Assembly: GCA_947629565.1 (NCBI GenBank)
Contig: CANREG010000020.1
Span: 1 to 45,532, forward strand
Length of the DNA stretch: 45,532 nucleotides
From: an uncultured Lachnospiraceae bacterium
Lineage (GTDB): Bacteria > Bacillota > Clostridia > Lachnospirales > Lachnospiraceae
Direction of reading: 5' to 3'
A program made the translations under genes and the position numbers. The notes below the pieces were generated by a model. The model searched no databases, had not been told where the DNA came from, and was given only the letters and a program-made list of their open reading frames with translations. Positions 1 through 8,626 of the stretch are shown piece by piece (within the stretch, counting starts at the first letter, position 1; the number at the start of each line of letters is the position of its first letter).

Positions 1-29
1 ATTGGATTTTACGCTAAAAACAGAGAAAA

Positions 30-84
30 AGAAGCTGCCGCTTCACGAATTCTCATTCGTTAAAGCGACAGCCCCTTCTTTTAA
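30..84 (+). terminator. Intrinsic terminator of an upstream gene outside the window
   Basis: A long stem pairs GCTGCCGCTT (34-43) with AAGCG-CAGC (63-72) and, inside it, ACGAAT (45-50) with ATTCGT (55-60). GAAG/CTTC extends the base, and the tail reads CCTTCTTTT. It probably ends a gene located before the window. Its core resembles the terminator at 18053-18097. Confidence 0.75.
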
Positions 85-177
85 TGAGGGGGGGAGAGGA
101 TTTCAGTATAGCAAAAAGCCATACTATATGAAAAGCTCTTACAAATTCGTAGTATAAAATTGGAATGTGAAAAATAT

Positions 178-2784
178 ATGTATAGAATGTATTCATTTTG
201 TGAACAAAATATATGCGTAGGACTGTTAGCCCATGTGGATGCGGGAAAAACCACGCTTTCCGAGGCTTTGCTTTATGAAAGCGGCATGTTAAAAAAGCCC
301 GGCAGGGTGGATAAGGGAGACGCTTTTTTGGATACGGACGCCTTGGAAAAGGCCAGAGGCATCACCATATTTTCCAAACAGGCGGTAATCCGGGACGGGG
401 ATCGGGCGCTTACCCTGTTAGATACGCCGGGTCATGTGGATTTCTCTGCGGAAATGGAGCGGGCGTTGTGGGTTATGGACTATGGGATTTTGGTGATTAG
501 CGGATCGGATGGCGTGCAGGGGCATACCCTGACGCTGTGGCGGCTGTTAGAGCGGTACCGGATTCCTGTGTTTTTGTTTATCAACAAAATGGACCAGCCG
601 GGAACCAGTCAGGAAGCCCTGATGGCTGAGCTTCAGAAAAATTTTGGGGAGGGCTGTGTGGATTTCACCATAAAAGATAAAACTGCATTTATGGAGCAGG
701 TTGCCATGTGTGATGAGGCCGTTTTGGAGGATTATGTATCCGGCAGGGAAATCTGTAATGAGGATATCTGCGGACTGATACGGGACAGAAAGCTCTTTCC
801 CTGTTATTTCGGCTCTGCCCTGCGCCTTGACGGGGTAAAGGAATTTTATCAGGGTATGCTGGCTTATATGAAGGGAGAAGACGGGGAGACGGATTTTGGC
901 GCTAAGATTTTTAAAATTGCCAGAGACGCCCAGGGAAACCGCCTTACCTACATGAAGATAACCGGCGGCGTACTCCGGGTAAAGGATATGCTAGAGGGCG
1001 TCAGTGTCCGGTCAGGCGGCGAGAACCGACAGTGGTCGGAAAAGGTCAACCAGATACGAATCTATTCCGGCGAAAAATACGAGGCGGTGCCGGAGGCGGG
1101 CAGGGGAACGGTCTGCGCCGTTACCGGACTGACAAAAACCTATGCGGGCCAGGGAATCGGCGTGGAAAACGGCTGCGACGCGCCTGTGTTAGAGCCGGTG
1201 ATGACTTACTGCGTGGAACTGCCGCAGGGGACGGACGCAGCGGTGACGCTGCAAAAGCTCCGTCAGTTAGAGGAGGAAGAACCGGGACTTCATGTGGTAT
1301 GGCAGGAGGAAACCCGGTCCATACAGGTTATGCTGATGGGGGAAATCCAGACGGAGATATTAAAAAAGCAGATATTGGACCGGTTCGGCATCGGCGTGGG
1401 CTTTGGGCCGGGAAATATCGTGTATAAGGAAACCATAGCGAGTACCGCAGAGGGCGTCGGTCATTTTGAGCCGCTGCGCCACTATGCGGAGGTACATCTT
1501 TTATTAGAACCGGGCGAGCCGGGAAGCGGTATGCAGTATATGGCGGATTGCAGTGAGGATGTGTTAGACAGGAACTGGCAGCGCTTGATTCTCACCCATT
1601 TAGAGGAGCGGGAGCATGCGGGGGTGCTGACCGGTTCCCCGCTTACGGATGTGCGGATTACAGTGGCGGCGGGAAAGGCCCATGCGAAGCATACGGAGGG
1701 CGGTGATTTCCGGCAGGCTACTTACCGGGCGGTGCGGCAGGGCTTGATGAAGGCGGAGTCCGTTCTGTTAGAGCCATATTATGAATTCCGGTTAGAGATA
1801 CCGGCGGATTGTGTGGGAAGGGCCATGACGGATGTGGAAGGCATGCATGGCTTTATCAAGCCGCCTGTTATCGAAGGGGAACAGGCAGTTTTGACGGGAA
1901 CGGCTCCGGTTGTCACTATGCAGGACTACCGGAGGGAGGTCAGCGCCTATACCAAGGGACGGGGAAATCTGTTTTGCAGCCTCATGGGTTATGCGCCCTG
2001 CCATAATGCGAAAGAGGTTATAGAGCGGCTTCACTACCAGCCGGAGGAGGACCTGGAAAACCCTGCATCCTCCGTATTTTGCAGCCATGGGGCAGGCTTT
2101 ATTGTTCCCTGGAACCAGGTGGAGGAATACATGCATGTGGAGAGCATATTAGAAGGCGACGCCCGGCCAGGAACGGATATGCAGGATGGACCGTTATCAG
2201 AAAAAAGGGAGTTTGACTATTCCATTGACGAGGAACAGATTGCGGAAATCTTAAAGCGCACCTACCACGCCAATGAAAAGGCGTCCAAGCATTACCGGAA
2301 ACCGGCTGCGCCCGCTTCGCCGGTCTCCCATAAGAGTAAGGCAAAGCCGAAGCCCCGGCAAAAGTATCTGATTGTGGACGGCTATAACATTGTCCATGCC
2401 TGGGATGAGTTAAGCGTCCTGCTTGAAGATAACATAGACGGCGCCAGAATGAAGCTGATGGACATTCTCTGCAATTATCAGGCTTTTGTAAAATGTGAAC
2501 TGATTGTGGTGTTTGACGCCTATAAGGTAAAGGGAAATTTAGGGGAAATGTTTGACTACCACAATATTCATGTGGTCTACACAAAGGAGGCGGAGACGGC
2601 GGATTCCTATATTGAAAAGCTGACGCATCAGATTTCTAAGGATTATCAGGTGACGGTAGCCACCTCCGACGGGTTAATCCAGCTAATCACCCGGGGACAG
2701 AACTGCGCCGTCCTGTCTGCCCGGGAATTAAAGGAAGAAGTCAACCGGGTGGAGGAGGCCATCCGGGAATACCTGCAGCAGTAG
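178..2784 (+). CDS. Tet(M)/EF-G-like translational GTPase fused to a YacP/Rae1-type NYN ribonuclease domain
   Basis: The protein has about 868 residues. All GTPase motifs are present: AHVDAGKTT (18-26), RGIT, DTPGHVDF (82-89) and NKMD (136-139). EF-G-like domains II-V run to about residue 690. A Lys/Pro-rich linker (about 700-727) leads to a C-terminal NYN (PIN-like) domain starting at LIVDGYN, with the four acidic residues expected of a metal-dependent nuclease (D734, D780, D809, D831). YacP is Rae1 in Bacillus subtilis, known as a ribosome A-site mRNA endonuclease. Ribosome-protection GTPases also work at the A site, so a ribosome-rescue or mRNA-cleavage role is inferred. The Tet(M) domain IV loop YSPVST is replaced by KAHAKHTEGG, which argues against tetracycline resistance. 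The start is uncertain: no good ribosome binding site is visible, and ATG 178, ATG 187 or TTG 160 are possible. It converges on maf with a 2-nt gap and no terminator. Confidence 0.88.
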   Translation: MYRMYSFCEQNICVGLLAHVDAGKTTLSEALLYESGMLKKPGRVDKGDAFLDTDALEKARGITIFSKQAVIRDGDRALTLLDTPGHVDFSAEMERALWVMDYGILVISGSDGVQGHTLTLWRLLERYRIPVFLFINKMDQPGTSQEALMAELQKNFGEGCVDFTIKDKTAFMEQVAMCDEAVLEDYVSGREICNEDICGLIRDRKLFPCYFGSALRLDGVKEFYQGMLAYMKGEDGETDFGAKIFKIARDAQGNRLTYMKITGGVLRVKDMLEGVSVRSGGENRQWSEKVNQIRIYSGEKYEAVPEAGRGTVCAVTGLTKTYAGQGIGVENGCDAPVLEPVMTYCVELPQGTDAAVTLQKLRQLEEEEPGLHVVWQEETRSIQVMLMGEIQTEILKKQILDRFGIGVGFGPGNIVYKETIASTAEGVGHFEPLRHYAEVHLLLEPGEPGSGMQYMADCSEDVLDRNWQRLILTHLEEREHAGVLTGSPLTDVRITVAAGKAHAKHTEGGDFRQATYRAVRQGLMKAESVLLEPYYEFRLEIPADCVGRAMTDVEGMHGFIKPPVIEGEQAVLTGTAPVVTMQDYRREVSAYTKGRGNLFCSLMGYAPCHNAKEVIERLHYQPEEDLENPASSVFCSHGAGFIVPWNQVEEYMHVESILEGDARPGTDMQDGPLSEKREFDYSIDEEQIAEILKRTYHANEKASKHYRKPAAPASPVSHKSKAKPKPRQKYLIVDGYNIVHAWDELSVLLEDNIDGARMKLMDILCNYQAFVKCELIVVFDAYKVKGNLGEMFDYHNIHVVYTKEAETADSYIEKLTHQISKDYQVTVATSDGLIQLITRGQNCAVLSARELKEEVNRVEEAIREYLQQ

Positions 2785-2786
2785 GG

Positions 2787-3377
2787 CTACGCCTTTAACG
2801 CCTGATACAGTTTTGCAATGGGAAGGCCCACGACATTGTTGTAGTCTCCATGAATTTCCTTTATGTGTACGGCGAAGGGGCCCTGAATGCCATAGGCTCC
2901 GGCCTTGTCGAGACAGTCGCCTGTGGCAATGTAGCGTTTTAACTCGTCGTCCTCAATGGGATAAAAGGTTACATCAGTCTTTTCATGGAACAGGAGGGTA
3001 CGTTTTTCCCCGTCCTGCCGCAGCATGACGGCGATGCCGGTATACACCTGATGCGTCCGGTCAGAAAGCATTTTTAACATATCGAAGGCTTCCTGTTCAT
3101 CCTCCGGTTTGCCAAGGATTTCCCCGTCGTAATAGACAATGGTGTCGGCGCCGATCACGCAGAAATCCTTTCCGGCATAGTCCGCCCGAACCTGCCGGTA
3201 CACATCATTTGCCTTCTGAAAGGCGAGATTTTCTGCAATTTCTCCGGGCGTGTCTCCGTTTATCGTCTCTTCCACCCCGGAAGGCTTTACGGTAAAGGAA
3301 AAGCCTGCCTGTTCTAAAAGCTGCTTCCGTCTTGGTGAGGCGGAGGCTAAAATAATAGGAATCTTTGCATCGATCAT
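2787..3377 (-). CDS. maf: Maf-family nucleoside triphosphate pyrophosphatase
   Basis: The protein has 196 residues, the usual length for Maf. The N-terminal signature SASPRR lies at residues 12-17. A later stretch with GADTIV and GKPEDE matches the catalytic Asp and substrate pocket of the family. Characterised Maf proteins hydrolyse non-canonical or pyrimidine NTPs (dTTP, UTP) to monophosphates and have been linked to septum inhibition. The start is well supported: GGGAGGTG precedes the ATG, and the ATG overlaps the stop of the upstream membrane-protein gene as ATGA. It is therefore the translationally coupled last gene of the moxR operon. Which nucleotide it prefers cannot be read from the sequence. 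Confidence 0.93.
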   Translation of the reverse strand: MIDAKIPIILASASPRRKQLLEQAGFSFTVKPSGVEETINGDTPGEIAENLAFQKANDVYRQVRADYAGKDFCVIGADTIVYYDGEILGKPEDEQEAFDMLKMLSDRTHQVYTGIAVMLRQDGEKRTLLFHEKTDVTFYPIEDDELKRYIATGDCLDKAGAYGIQGPFAVHIKEIHGDYNNVVGLPIAKLYQALKA

Positions 3378-4612
3378 AGTACACCTCCCTGTTTTACTTC
3401 TTCTATGGTAATTTCCTCCTTGCTGTAGCGGGCCTTTTCATACAGCGCGGTAAGCTCGCTGATGTCTTCCTCGCAGGCCCGTTTCACATTGTCGGCTGTC
3501 TCTGCCGGAGTATTGCTTTTAGGGTAAAGCTCCCTTGGATAGGTCTTTATTTTCAGCCGGTAGGCGTGCCGTATCTTCATGGCGTTGTCCGCGCCGAAAA
3601 TGGCCTTGAGCCGGTCTAAGGCGGAGGGTTTCTTAAGCGTTGTCTTCGTTCCCCGGACATTTTGTTTTAAAGTGACAATCTGGTCCGTATCCTTCGCATG
3701 GCGGCTTAGGAAATAGTGGATGAAGCGGAAAATGATTTTATACAGGATAAAAATCACCAACAGCAAAAACAGCACAATGCAGATGGTCTGTAAAATGATG
3801 GCCTGTAATGTGGGGTCTTTCATTTCCTGTAAATCCTGCAGTAGTTCCTGGTCTATGGGCTGTGGCTCCGCCACCTGCCTTTCCGAGGAGAACAGCAGGC
3901 GGATAAAGGCAATGATATACAGTAGGAAATGAATCAGTATTTTTACAAGCTTTAACAAAAGGTCCCCCACGGCATACACGGACTGCTCCAGATGAAATGC
4001 CCGGACAAAGAGGGCAGTCACGAAAAAGGCTAAGGAGATAAACACAATCATGGCAAAGCTGGTGATGACAATCTTATTGACAGGGACGGAGGTGGCGTCT
4101 CTTGTCTTGCCTAGGGTAGTGCTTAAGCCCTCTACGGACAGCCGGAAAAAATGAATCAGGATCAGGCCGATATTGAGGCAGTAAATGATCCAGGACAGGC
4201 TTTCCATATGGTAGGCGGTGACAATGATGTAAATGGTGCCGACAATGATGAATAATGGCCAGGGGGCCTCCTCATAGCGCTTTTCCTCCACCTGTTTCCA
4301 GATGCGTATCCCATGGACATTTTCGGCCACAAAAACGGCAATGTACAGATACCGGTAAGTGGAGACCGGAAAAGGAATCAGAAGGATAGGCGCTAAAAAC
4401 AGGGCGTGGAGCAGCAGATAGAAAAAGGGCTGGTAGCAGTACCGCTCAATCAGCAGATAACCGATTAAGAGCAGGGGAATCCCGATCAGGTATAGCGGCG
4501 CCACAATGCCGTTATTGTATATCGTTAAGAATACGCAGAACAAAATCAGGTACACGCATGCCGTATTTAACAGCCGTCCTATGCTTTTTAACAGAGTGAG
4601 ATTATATTTCAT
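3374..4612 (-). CDS. Multi-pass membrane protein with a DUF4129-like C-terminal tail
   Basis: The protein has 412 residues from the ATG at 4612, which sits at ideal distance from GGGAGGTG and overlaps the upstream gene by 11 bp. A longer in-frame extension to 4762 lies inside the neighbouring gene and has no such support. It shows several hydrophobic spans in residues 1-190, one near 175-205 and one near 280-310. A cytoplasmic tail follows, with the RHAYRLKIKTYPRELYP and ALYEKARYSKEEI segments typical of DUF4129. In many bacteria this position in moxR-DUF58 operons is held by a TgpA-type protein with an extracellular transglutaminase domain ahead of DUF4129. That domain is absent here, and a separate transglutaminase-like gene is read divergently at 6850. 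A partnership is inferred. The biochemical role is unknown. Confidence 0.8.
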   Translation of the reverse strand: MKYNLTLLKSIGRLLNTACVYLILFCVFLTIYNNGIVAPLYLIGIPLLLIGYLLIERYCYQPFFYLLLHALFLAPILLIPFPVSTYRYLYIAVFVAENVHGIRIWKQVEEKRYEEAPWPLFIIVGTIYIIVTAYHMESLSWIIYCLNIGLILIHFFRLSVEGLSTTLGKTRDATSVPVNKIVITSFAMIVFISLAFFVTALFVRAFHLEQSVYAVGDLLLKLVKILIHFLLYIIAFIRLLFSSERQVAEPQPIDQELLQDLQEMKDPTLQAIILQTICIVLFLLLVIFILYKIIFRFIHYFLSRHAKDTDQIVTLKQNVRGTKTTLKKPSALDRLKAIFGADNAMKIRHAYRLKIKTYPRELYPKSNTPAETADNVKRACEEDISELTALYEKARYSKEEITIEEVKQGGVL

Positions 4613-5723
4613 CAGAACGCACCTCCCAAAGCTGTACATCCGGTACGGGAATATATTTATCCGCGGCTTCCGGACAGATAAAGAGCAGATGATGTCCTGC
4701 TTCCCGCTTTTTGCGGCAGGCCAAAAGCAGGCTTTCTTTCCGGTAATTGGAAATGATAACATAGGTGGTGTTGCGGGTATGGCCGGAAAAAACGGAGCCC
4801 GGCCCGGAAAAGAAGGCTAAAAAGTCTGTCATCTCACGGGACAGGTCAAGCGCTGCCAAGGTGCGGAGAAGATGATGAAAATGCTCTTCCCCGGAGCCAC
4901 AGGCTGTGACAACCGGTCCTTCCGTGTGGGGATCAGTCAGGTTGACCGCCAGCCGTACCGCAAGCCCCCGCTTCTCAATGTGGTAAAGCAGGGTGGCGGC
5001 TACCCGGATTAAGTATTCCCTAAGGTCGTCAGAACGCTGTATGGTGTTCGCGTCTAAATTAAGCAGCAGCACAATTTCACTGCTCTGCACAGCAAAATAA
5101 GTGTTTACCATAAGCTGCTGATTCCTGGCAGAAGCCTTCCAGTTGATATAGCGCATGCCGTCCCGGCTGGTATATTCCCGTATGCCCCGGAAGGAAAGCG
5201 GATCCTCAAACAGAGTCTTTCTGGTAAGCTCCCCCATAATGGAGCTTACTAAGGTCAGCGAAAGCCGGTCTGTAAGGGGAGCCGGATACACATAAAGGCC
5301 GGCCTGGTTTTTTAAAATGGAGGCATAGGTCTTGCGCATAAATAAGTCGTGGGCGACCAGGTTGACCGAATCAATCGGGTAGTATCCCCGTTTGGTCGCC
5401 CGGAACGTCTGTTTCCGGATAATGCGCTGGCGGCCCAAAATGGAAAAAATATCATTCCGGTAGTAGTAATCGGACAGAGAGGAATTATCCTCGGACTGGT
5501 ACAAAAACGTCCGGGAGGAATGAAATTTCACATACAGCACAGGCAGCGGCAAAAGCTTCCGGTTCTCAATCTCCTCGGTGAGCTCGATTACCTCGCCAAT
5601 GTGGGCGTGGTTCCGGCTGTAGCTTACGGTAACCTGCAAATCCCTGTCCCAATATTTCTGATAGAGAAAGGATTGCACAAAATATATAATTAGTGCAGTC
5701 ATTACGGTAAGGATATATTGCAT
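4602..5723 (-). CDS. DUF58 domain-containing protein
   Basis: The protein has 373 residues. One hydrophobic N-terminal segment (about 1-18) anchors it to the membrane. A beta-rich region follows, and then the DUF58 signature YINWKASARN near residue 195, preceded by the conserved F.G.REY.. stretch. The C-terminal half resembles a von Willebrand A-type fold, with VLLLNLDANT near residue 217. DUF58 proteins are nearly always encoded beside MoxR ATPases and are thought to act as their targets or adaptors in assembling or activating envelope complexes. AAGGAG precedes the ATG. It lies 11 nt downstream of moxR and overlaps the following gene by 11 bp, so it is part of one minus-strand operon. Confidence 0.88.
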   Translation of the reverse strand: MQYILTVMTALIIYFVQSFLYQKYWDRDLQVTVSYSRNHAHIGEVIELTEEIENRKLLPLPVLYVKFHSSRTFLYQSEDNSSLSDYYYRNDIFSILGRQRIIRKQTFRATKRGYYPIDSVNLVAHDLFMRKTYASILKNQAGLYVYPAPLTDRLSLTLVSSIMGELTRKTLFEDPLSFRGIREYTSRDGMRYINWKASARNQQLMVNTYFAVQSSEIVLLLNLDANTIQRSDDLREYLIRVAATLLYHIEKRGLAVRLAVNLTDPHTEGPVVTACGSGEEHFHHLLRTLAALDLSREMTDFLAFFSGPGSVFSGHTRNTTYVIISNYRKESLLLACRKKREAGHHLLFICPEAADKYIPVPDVQLWEVRSDEI

Positions 5724-5734
5724 AAAGGACTCCT

Positions 5735-6688
5735 TTATCGGTCAAAGTCTTCCGTGGGTACCGGTATGGTTGACATAATATCATCTAAAATGGAATGGGC
5801 AAGGGCCTGTCCTCCGGCTCCATTCAACGTGAGAAGACGGTGTCCAAGGCATGGTTTTACCAGATATTTCACATCCTCCGGGGTTACATAGGAGCGGCCA
5901 TTAATCAGGGCGAGGCTCTGGGAAAGCCGCACTAAGCTTAACATGCCTCTGGGGCTGATGCCCAAAGTTACCTGTCCGTTGTGGCGGGTAGCCTCGACAA
6001 GGTCTAAAATATATTTCCGGATATCCTTGTGCAAATCCACTGCCAAGACAGCCTCCTGCAATCCACTGATCTCCTCTAAGGTACAGACCGCCGTCAGCTC
6101 CTTGGCCATCTGTCCTTCCATAAAACGGTCTAACAGCGTTTCCTCGTCCGCCCGTTCCGGGAATCCCATGGAAATCTTTAAGTCAAAACGGTCTAACTGG
6201 GCCTCTGGTAAAGGGAAGGTTCCCGTGGTCTCAATGGGATTTTCTGTCGCTATCATAAAAAAGGGCTCCATAAGCTTTCTGGTCACTCCGTCGGTAGTCA
6301 CCTGCCGTTCCGCCATGGCTTCTAACAGACAGGACTGGGTTCTGGGCGTGGCCCGGTTAATCTCGTCGGCCAATAAAATATTGGTAAAGACGGGGCCCGC
6401 AATAAATTCAAACTCTTGTTTCTTCTGATTGTACACATTGATTCCGGTCACATCCGTCGGAAGCAGGTCCGGGGTAAACTGCACCCGTTTAAAGCTTCCT
6501 GCGATGGAGGCGGCCAAAGACCTGGCTAACATGGTCTTGCCGGTACCCGGCGTGTCCTCCAATAAAATGTGCCCCTTTGCGAAAAGAGCGGTGAGCGCTA
6601 ACTTAATCTGCTCGTCCTTTCCCACGATTATTTTCTGAATATTTGACATAAGGCGGCTGGCGGCCTCATTTGCTGTGTTTACATCCAT
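5735..6688 (-). CDS. MoxR-family AAA+ ATPase
   Basis: The protein has 317 residues from ATG 6688, which has CAGGAG seven bases upstream. An upstream in-frame ATG at 6760 lies inside the promoter and is rejected. The Walker A motif is EDTPGTGKT (44-52) and Walker B is ILLADEINRA. Sensor and arginine-finger regions are ATENP and LDRF, all typical of MoxR. MoxR ATPases act as chaperone-like remodelers, commonly of von Willebrand A-domain partners. It is the first gene of the moxR-DUF58-DUF4129-maf operon, so the natural client is the membrane complex formed by the next two products. Signals activating the operon are not visible beyond the sigma-A-type promoter at 6732-6760. Confidence 0.93.
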   Translation of the reverse strand: MDVNTANEAASRLMSNIQKIIVGKDEQIKLALTALFAKGHILLEDTPGTGKTMLARSLAASIAGSFKRVQFTPDLLPTDVTGINVYNQKKQEFEFIAGPVFTNILLADEINRATPRTQSCLLEAMAERQVTTDGVTRKLMEPFFMIATENPIETTGTFPLPEAQLDRFDLKISMGFPERADEETLLDRFMEGQMAKELTAVCTLEEISGLQEAVLAVDLHKDIRKYILDLVEATRHNGQVTLGISPRGMLSLVRLSQSLALINGRSYVTPEDVKYLVKPCLGHRLLTLNGAGGQALAHSILDDIMSTIPVPTEDFDR

Positions 6689-6731
6689 ATCATTTACTCC
6701 TGTCAGATCGTTGTCAATAAGTTCTTTTAAT

Positions 6732-6760
6732 ATTTTAATACATTTAAAAAAAATACTCAA
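6732..6760 (-). promoter_or_regulatory. Promoter of the moxR operon
   Basis: On the minus strand TTGAGT and TAAAAT are separated by exactly 17 bp. This places the transcript start about 35-40 nt before the moxR ATG. Prediction by eye. Confidence 0.6.
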
Positions 6761-6776
6761 CTAAATAACATTTAAA

Positions 6777-6805
6777 TTGCAAGATGAGCATAACAATGGT
6801 ACAAT
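6777..6805 (+). promoter_or_regulatory. Promoter of the transglutaminase-DUF1700 operon
   Basis: TTGCAA and TACAAT are separated by 17 bp, ahead of the gene at 6850. It is back to back with the moxR promoter, with only 16 bp between the two -35 hexamers, so a shared regulator could act on both. Confidence 0.6.
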
Positions 6806-6849
6806 CAAAAATATCCTAATTTGGAAAATGATTACAGCAGGGAGATATT

Positions 6850-7959
6850 ATGAATCGCAGTATTGTGTTTTTTTTAATCCTTATCGTGCTGGCTCTTGTG
6901 GCTGCCGGTCTGTATATGAATGTTCCGGAAGTGCAGACGGCAGTGGCAAAGTATACGGAAGAAGACTTTAAGGAAGAAAATATATATTCGGATATGGAAA
7001 GCCTTTCCAAACGGTTAGACAAGGAAATCTTAGACGGTTCCGATTCCTTTACGGTGTATCTGAAGGATATGGACGTGGAGGCTATTAACCAGATCAATGA
7101 ATCTTTAGACGGAATCTTTGGCAGCGGGGAAAGTTATACGGTATCCGGAAATATCGGCAAGACATATGAAAAGGTGACGATTACCATCAGACATTCAGAT
7201 AATTATTATGCCTTGCAGGCCTATCTCAATGATATGCCGGTGCCGGCAGCTAATCCCAAAGCACAGCAATTGTATGAGACAGTGCGCTATATTCTGGACA
7301 CTCAGATTACAACGGATATGACGGATTATGAAAAAGAGCTGGCCTTACATGACTACCTGACTACCCATTGCGTCTACAGCGAGGACACAATGCAACCGCC
7401 GGAAAGTGATATCTACCGGGCCTATGGAGCCTTAGTGAACCGGGACGCAGTGTGCAACGGATATGCGGAGGCGCTGCAGCTGTTGTTTGCCTGCGTAGGG
7501 ATTGAATCTGAATTTGTGGTGGGAACGGCAGACGGTGTGGACCATGCGTGGAATCTGGTAAAGATTGACGGGAAGTGGTATCATTTAGACGCTACATGGG
7601 ATGACCCGCTGCCGGACCAGGGGGCGAAGGCGCTGCATGCCTATTTCAATGTGACGGATGAGATTATGGAGGAAAACCATACCTGGAACAAGGAAGACTA
7701 TCCGCCTGCGTACAGCATGGATGCAAATTTTTATAAGGTGCAGGGTTCCTACTATAATAATTTTGAAACATACAGCAAAGAAACCTATGACGCCATGGTG
7801 AATCAGGGAAACTCCCGATGTGAGGCAGTGGTGGAAGGATATACCGGCAACAAGAGGGATATGCAGTTTTTATTCGATGGAAATTACCGATATAACAGCG
7901 TTAACTGGCAGACTTTTCAGGCTGGCAGTTATTGTGTACTGGTACTGGAAGCACAGTGA
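6850..7959 (+). CDS. Membrane-anchored transglutaminase-like (cysteine protease fold) protein
   Basis: The protein has 369 residues. An N-terminal hydrophobic segment (5-22) with few charges before it looks like a signal anchor, so the bulk would be extracytoplasmic. The transglutaminase-like core holds the expected triad: C202 in DAVCNGYA, H232 in VDHAWN and D247 in HLDATWDDP. Bacterial proteins of this type are usually amidases, proteases or crosslinkers acting on the envelope. Residues 260-369 form a C-terminal extension without a recognised motif. GGGAG lies upstream of the ATG. The gene is divergent from the moxR-DUF58-DUF4129 operon, whose third member lacks the transglutaminase domain usual at that position. 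The separate protein may fill that role, which is inference. Confidence 0.85.
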   Translation: MNRSIVFFLILIVLALVAAGLYMNVPEVQTAVAKYTEEDFKEENIYSDMESLSKRLDKEILDGSDSFTVYLKDMDVEAINQINESLDGIFGSGESYTVSGNIGKTYEKVTITIRHSDNYYALQAYLNDMPVPAANPKAQQLYETVRYILDTQITTDMTDYEKELALHDYLTTHCVYSEDTMQPPESDIYRAYGALVNRDAVCNGYAEALQLLFACVGIESEFVVGTADGVDHAWNLVKIDGKWYHLDATWDDPLPDQGAKALHAYFNVTDEIMEENHTWNKEDYPPAYSMDANFYKVQGSYYNNFETYSKETYDAMVNQGNSRCEAVVEGYTGNKRDMQFLFDGNYRYNSVNWQTFQAGSYCVLVLEAQ

Positions 7960-7970
7960 AGGAGGACAGA

Positions 7971-8453
7971 ATGACAAGACAGGAATTTTTAGAGGAACTG
8001 AAAAATGCATTGAACGGAGAGGTATCTCCGGAGGTGCTGATGGATACTTACCGATATTATTCCACATATATTGACGAGGAGATCCGGAAGGGCAAGAGCG
8101 AGGAGGAGGTTTTAGAGGAGCTTGGCATGCCGGGACTGATTGCCCGCTCGATTATTGCCGCCCAATCCGGGGAGAGAACGGCGGATGTGGAATACACAGA
8201 GGACGGCAGAACCAAAAAGGTCTGGCGCAAACCGTCTTCCGAAAAGAAGGAATCAAAAAATACCACCTATCGGGAGTTTGTGTTTGATTTCAACGCCTGG
8301 TATGCAAAGGTTCTGTTCGTGGCCTTTTTGATTATCCTGATTTTTATCGTGTACTTTATGCTGAAATTGGGTTTCTGGTTCTTGATTACCTTTGGCATCC
8401 CCATTTTACTGGTTCTCGGCATCATCTACCTGATTATCTACCTGATGCAGTAG
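7971..8453 (+). CDS. DUF1700 family membrane protein
   Basis: The protein has 160 residues from ATG 7971, preceded by GAAGGAGGA and 11 nt after the previous stop. A longer in-frame version overlaps the upstream gene and is not needed. The N-terminal helical region begins MTRQEFLEELKNAL and continues through YYSTYIDEEIRKGKSEEEV and LGMPGLIA, the pattern of DUF1700. A basic, polar linker (about 75-105) leads to two closely spaced hydrophobic spans (about 113-135 and 138-160) that end the protein. DUF1700 genes often sit with PadR regulators or DUF4097 genes, but neither is visible here. Function unknown. It is probably co-transcribed with the transglutaminase-like gene. Confidence 0.82.
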   Translation: MTRQEFLEELKNALNGEVSPEVLMDTYRYYSTYIDEEIRKGKSEEEVLEELGMPGLIARSIIAAQSGERTADVEYTEDGRTKKVWRKPSSEKKESKNTTYREFVFDFNAWYAKVLFVAFLIILIFIVYFMLKLGFWFLITFGIPILLVLGIIYLIIYLMQ

Positions 8454-8496
8454 TTTCCGGCTGGTAAAAAAAGGTAGAAAAAATTGAGAAAATTGC

Positions 8497-8525
8497 TTGA
8501 CAAGAACAATGCTTTTTTATATACT
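8497..8525 (+). promoter_or_regulatory. Promoter of the tRNA-Val/tRNA-Met operon
   Basis: A consensus TTGACA is followed after 17 bp by TATACT, about 24 nt before the first tRNA base. This is a strong sigma-A-type promoter, as expected for a stable RNA. Confidence 0.75.
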
Positions 8526-8548
8526 ATAGCTTGTGTCAAACGCACAAT

Positions 8549-8621
8549 GGAATCTTAGCTCAGCTGGGAGAGCATCTGCCTTACAAGCAGAGGGTCACAG
8601 GTTCGAGCCCTGTAGGTTCCA
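8549..8621 (+). tRNA. tRNA-Val (anticodon TAC)
   Basis: A cloverleaf can be drawn by hand. The acceptor stem pairs GGAATCT with AGGTTCC and leaves discriminator A. The D arm is GCTCAGCTGGGAGAGC. The anticodon stem TCTGC/GCAGA carries loop CTTACAA, giving anticodon TAC. The T arm carries GGTTCGAGCC. CCA is not encoded. Confidence 0.96.
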
Positions 8622-8626
8622 TTTAT

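Noticed and set aside
178-2784. Tetracycline resistance gene
   Set aside because: The overall fold is Tet(M)-like, but the domain IV loop needed to displace the drug is replaced and a ribonuclease domain is attached. Resistance is not supported.
4612-4762. N-terminal extension of the DUF4129-like protein
   Set aside because: The extension lies within the DUF58 gene in another frame, while ATG 4612 has a perfect ribosome binding site and the usual operon overlap.
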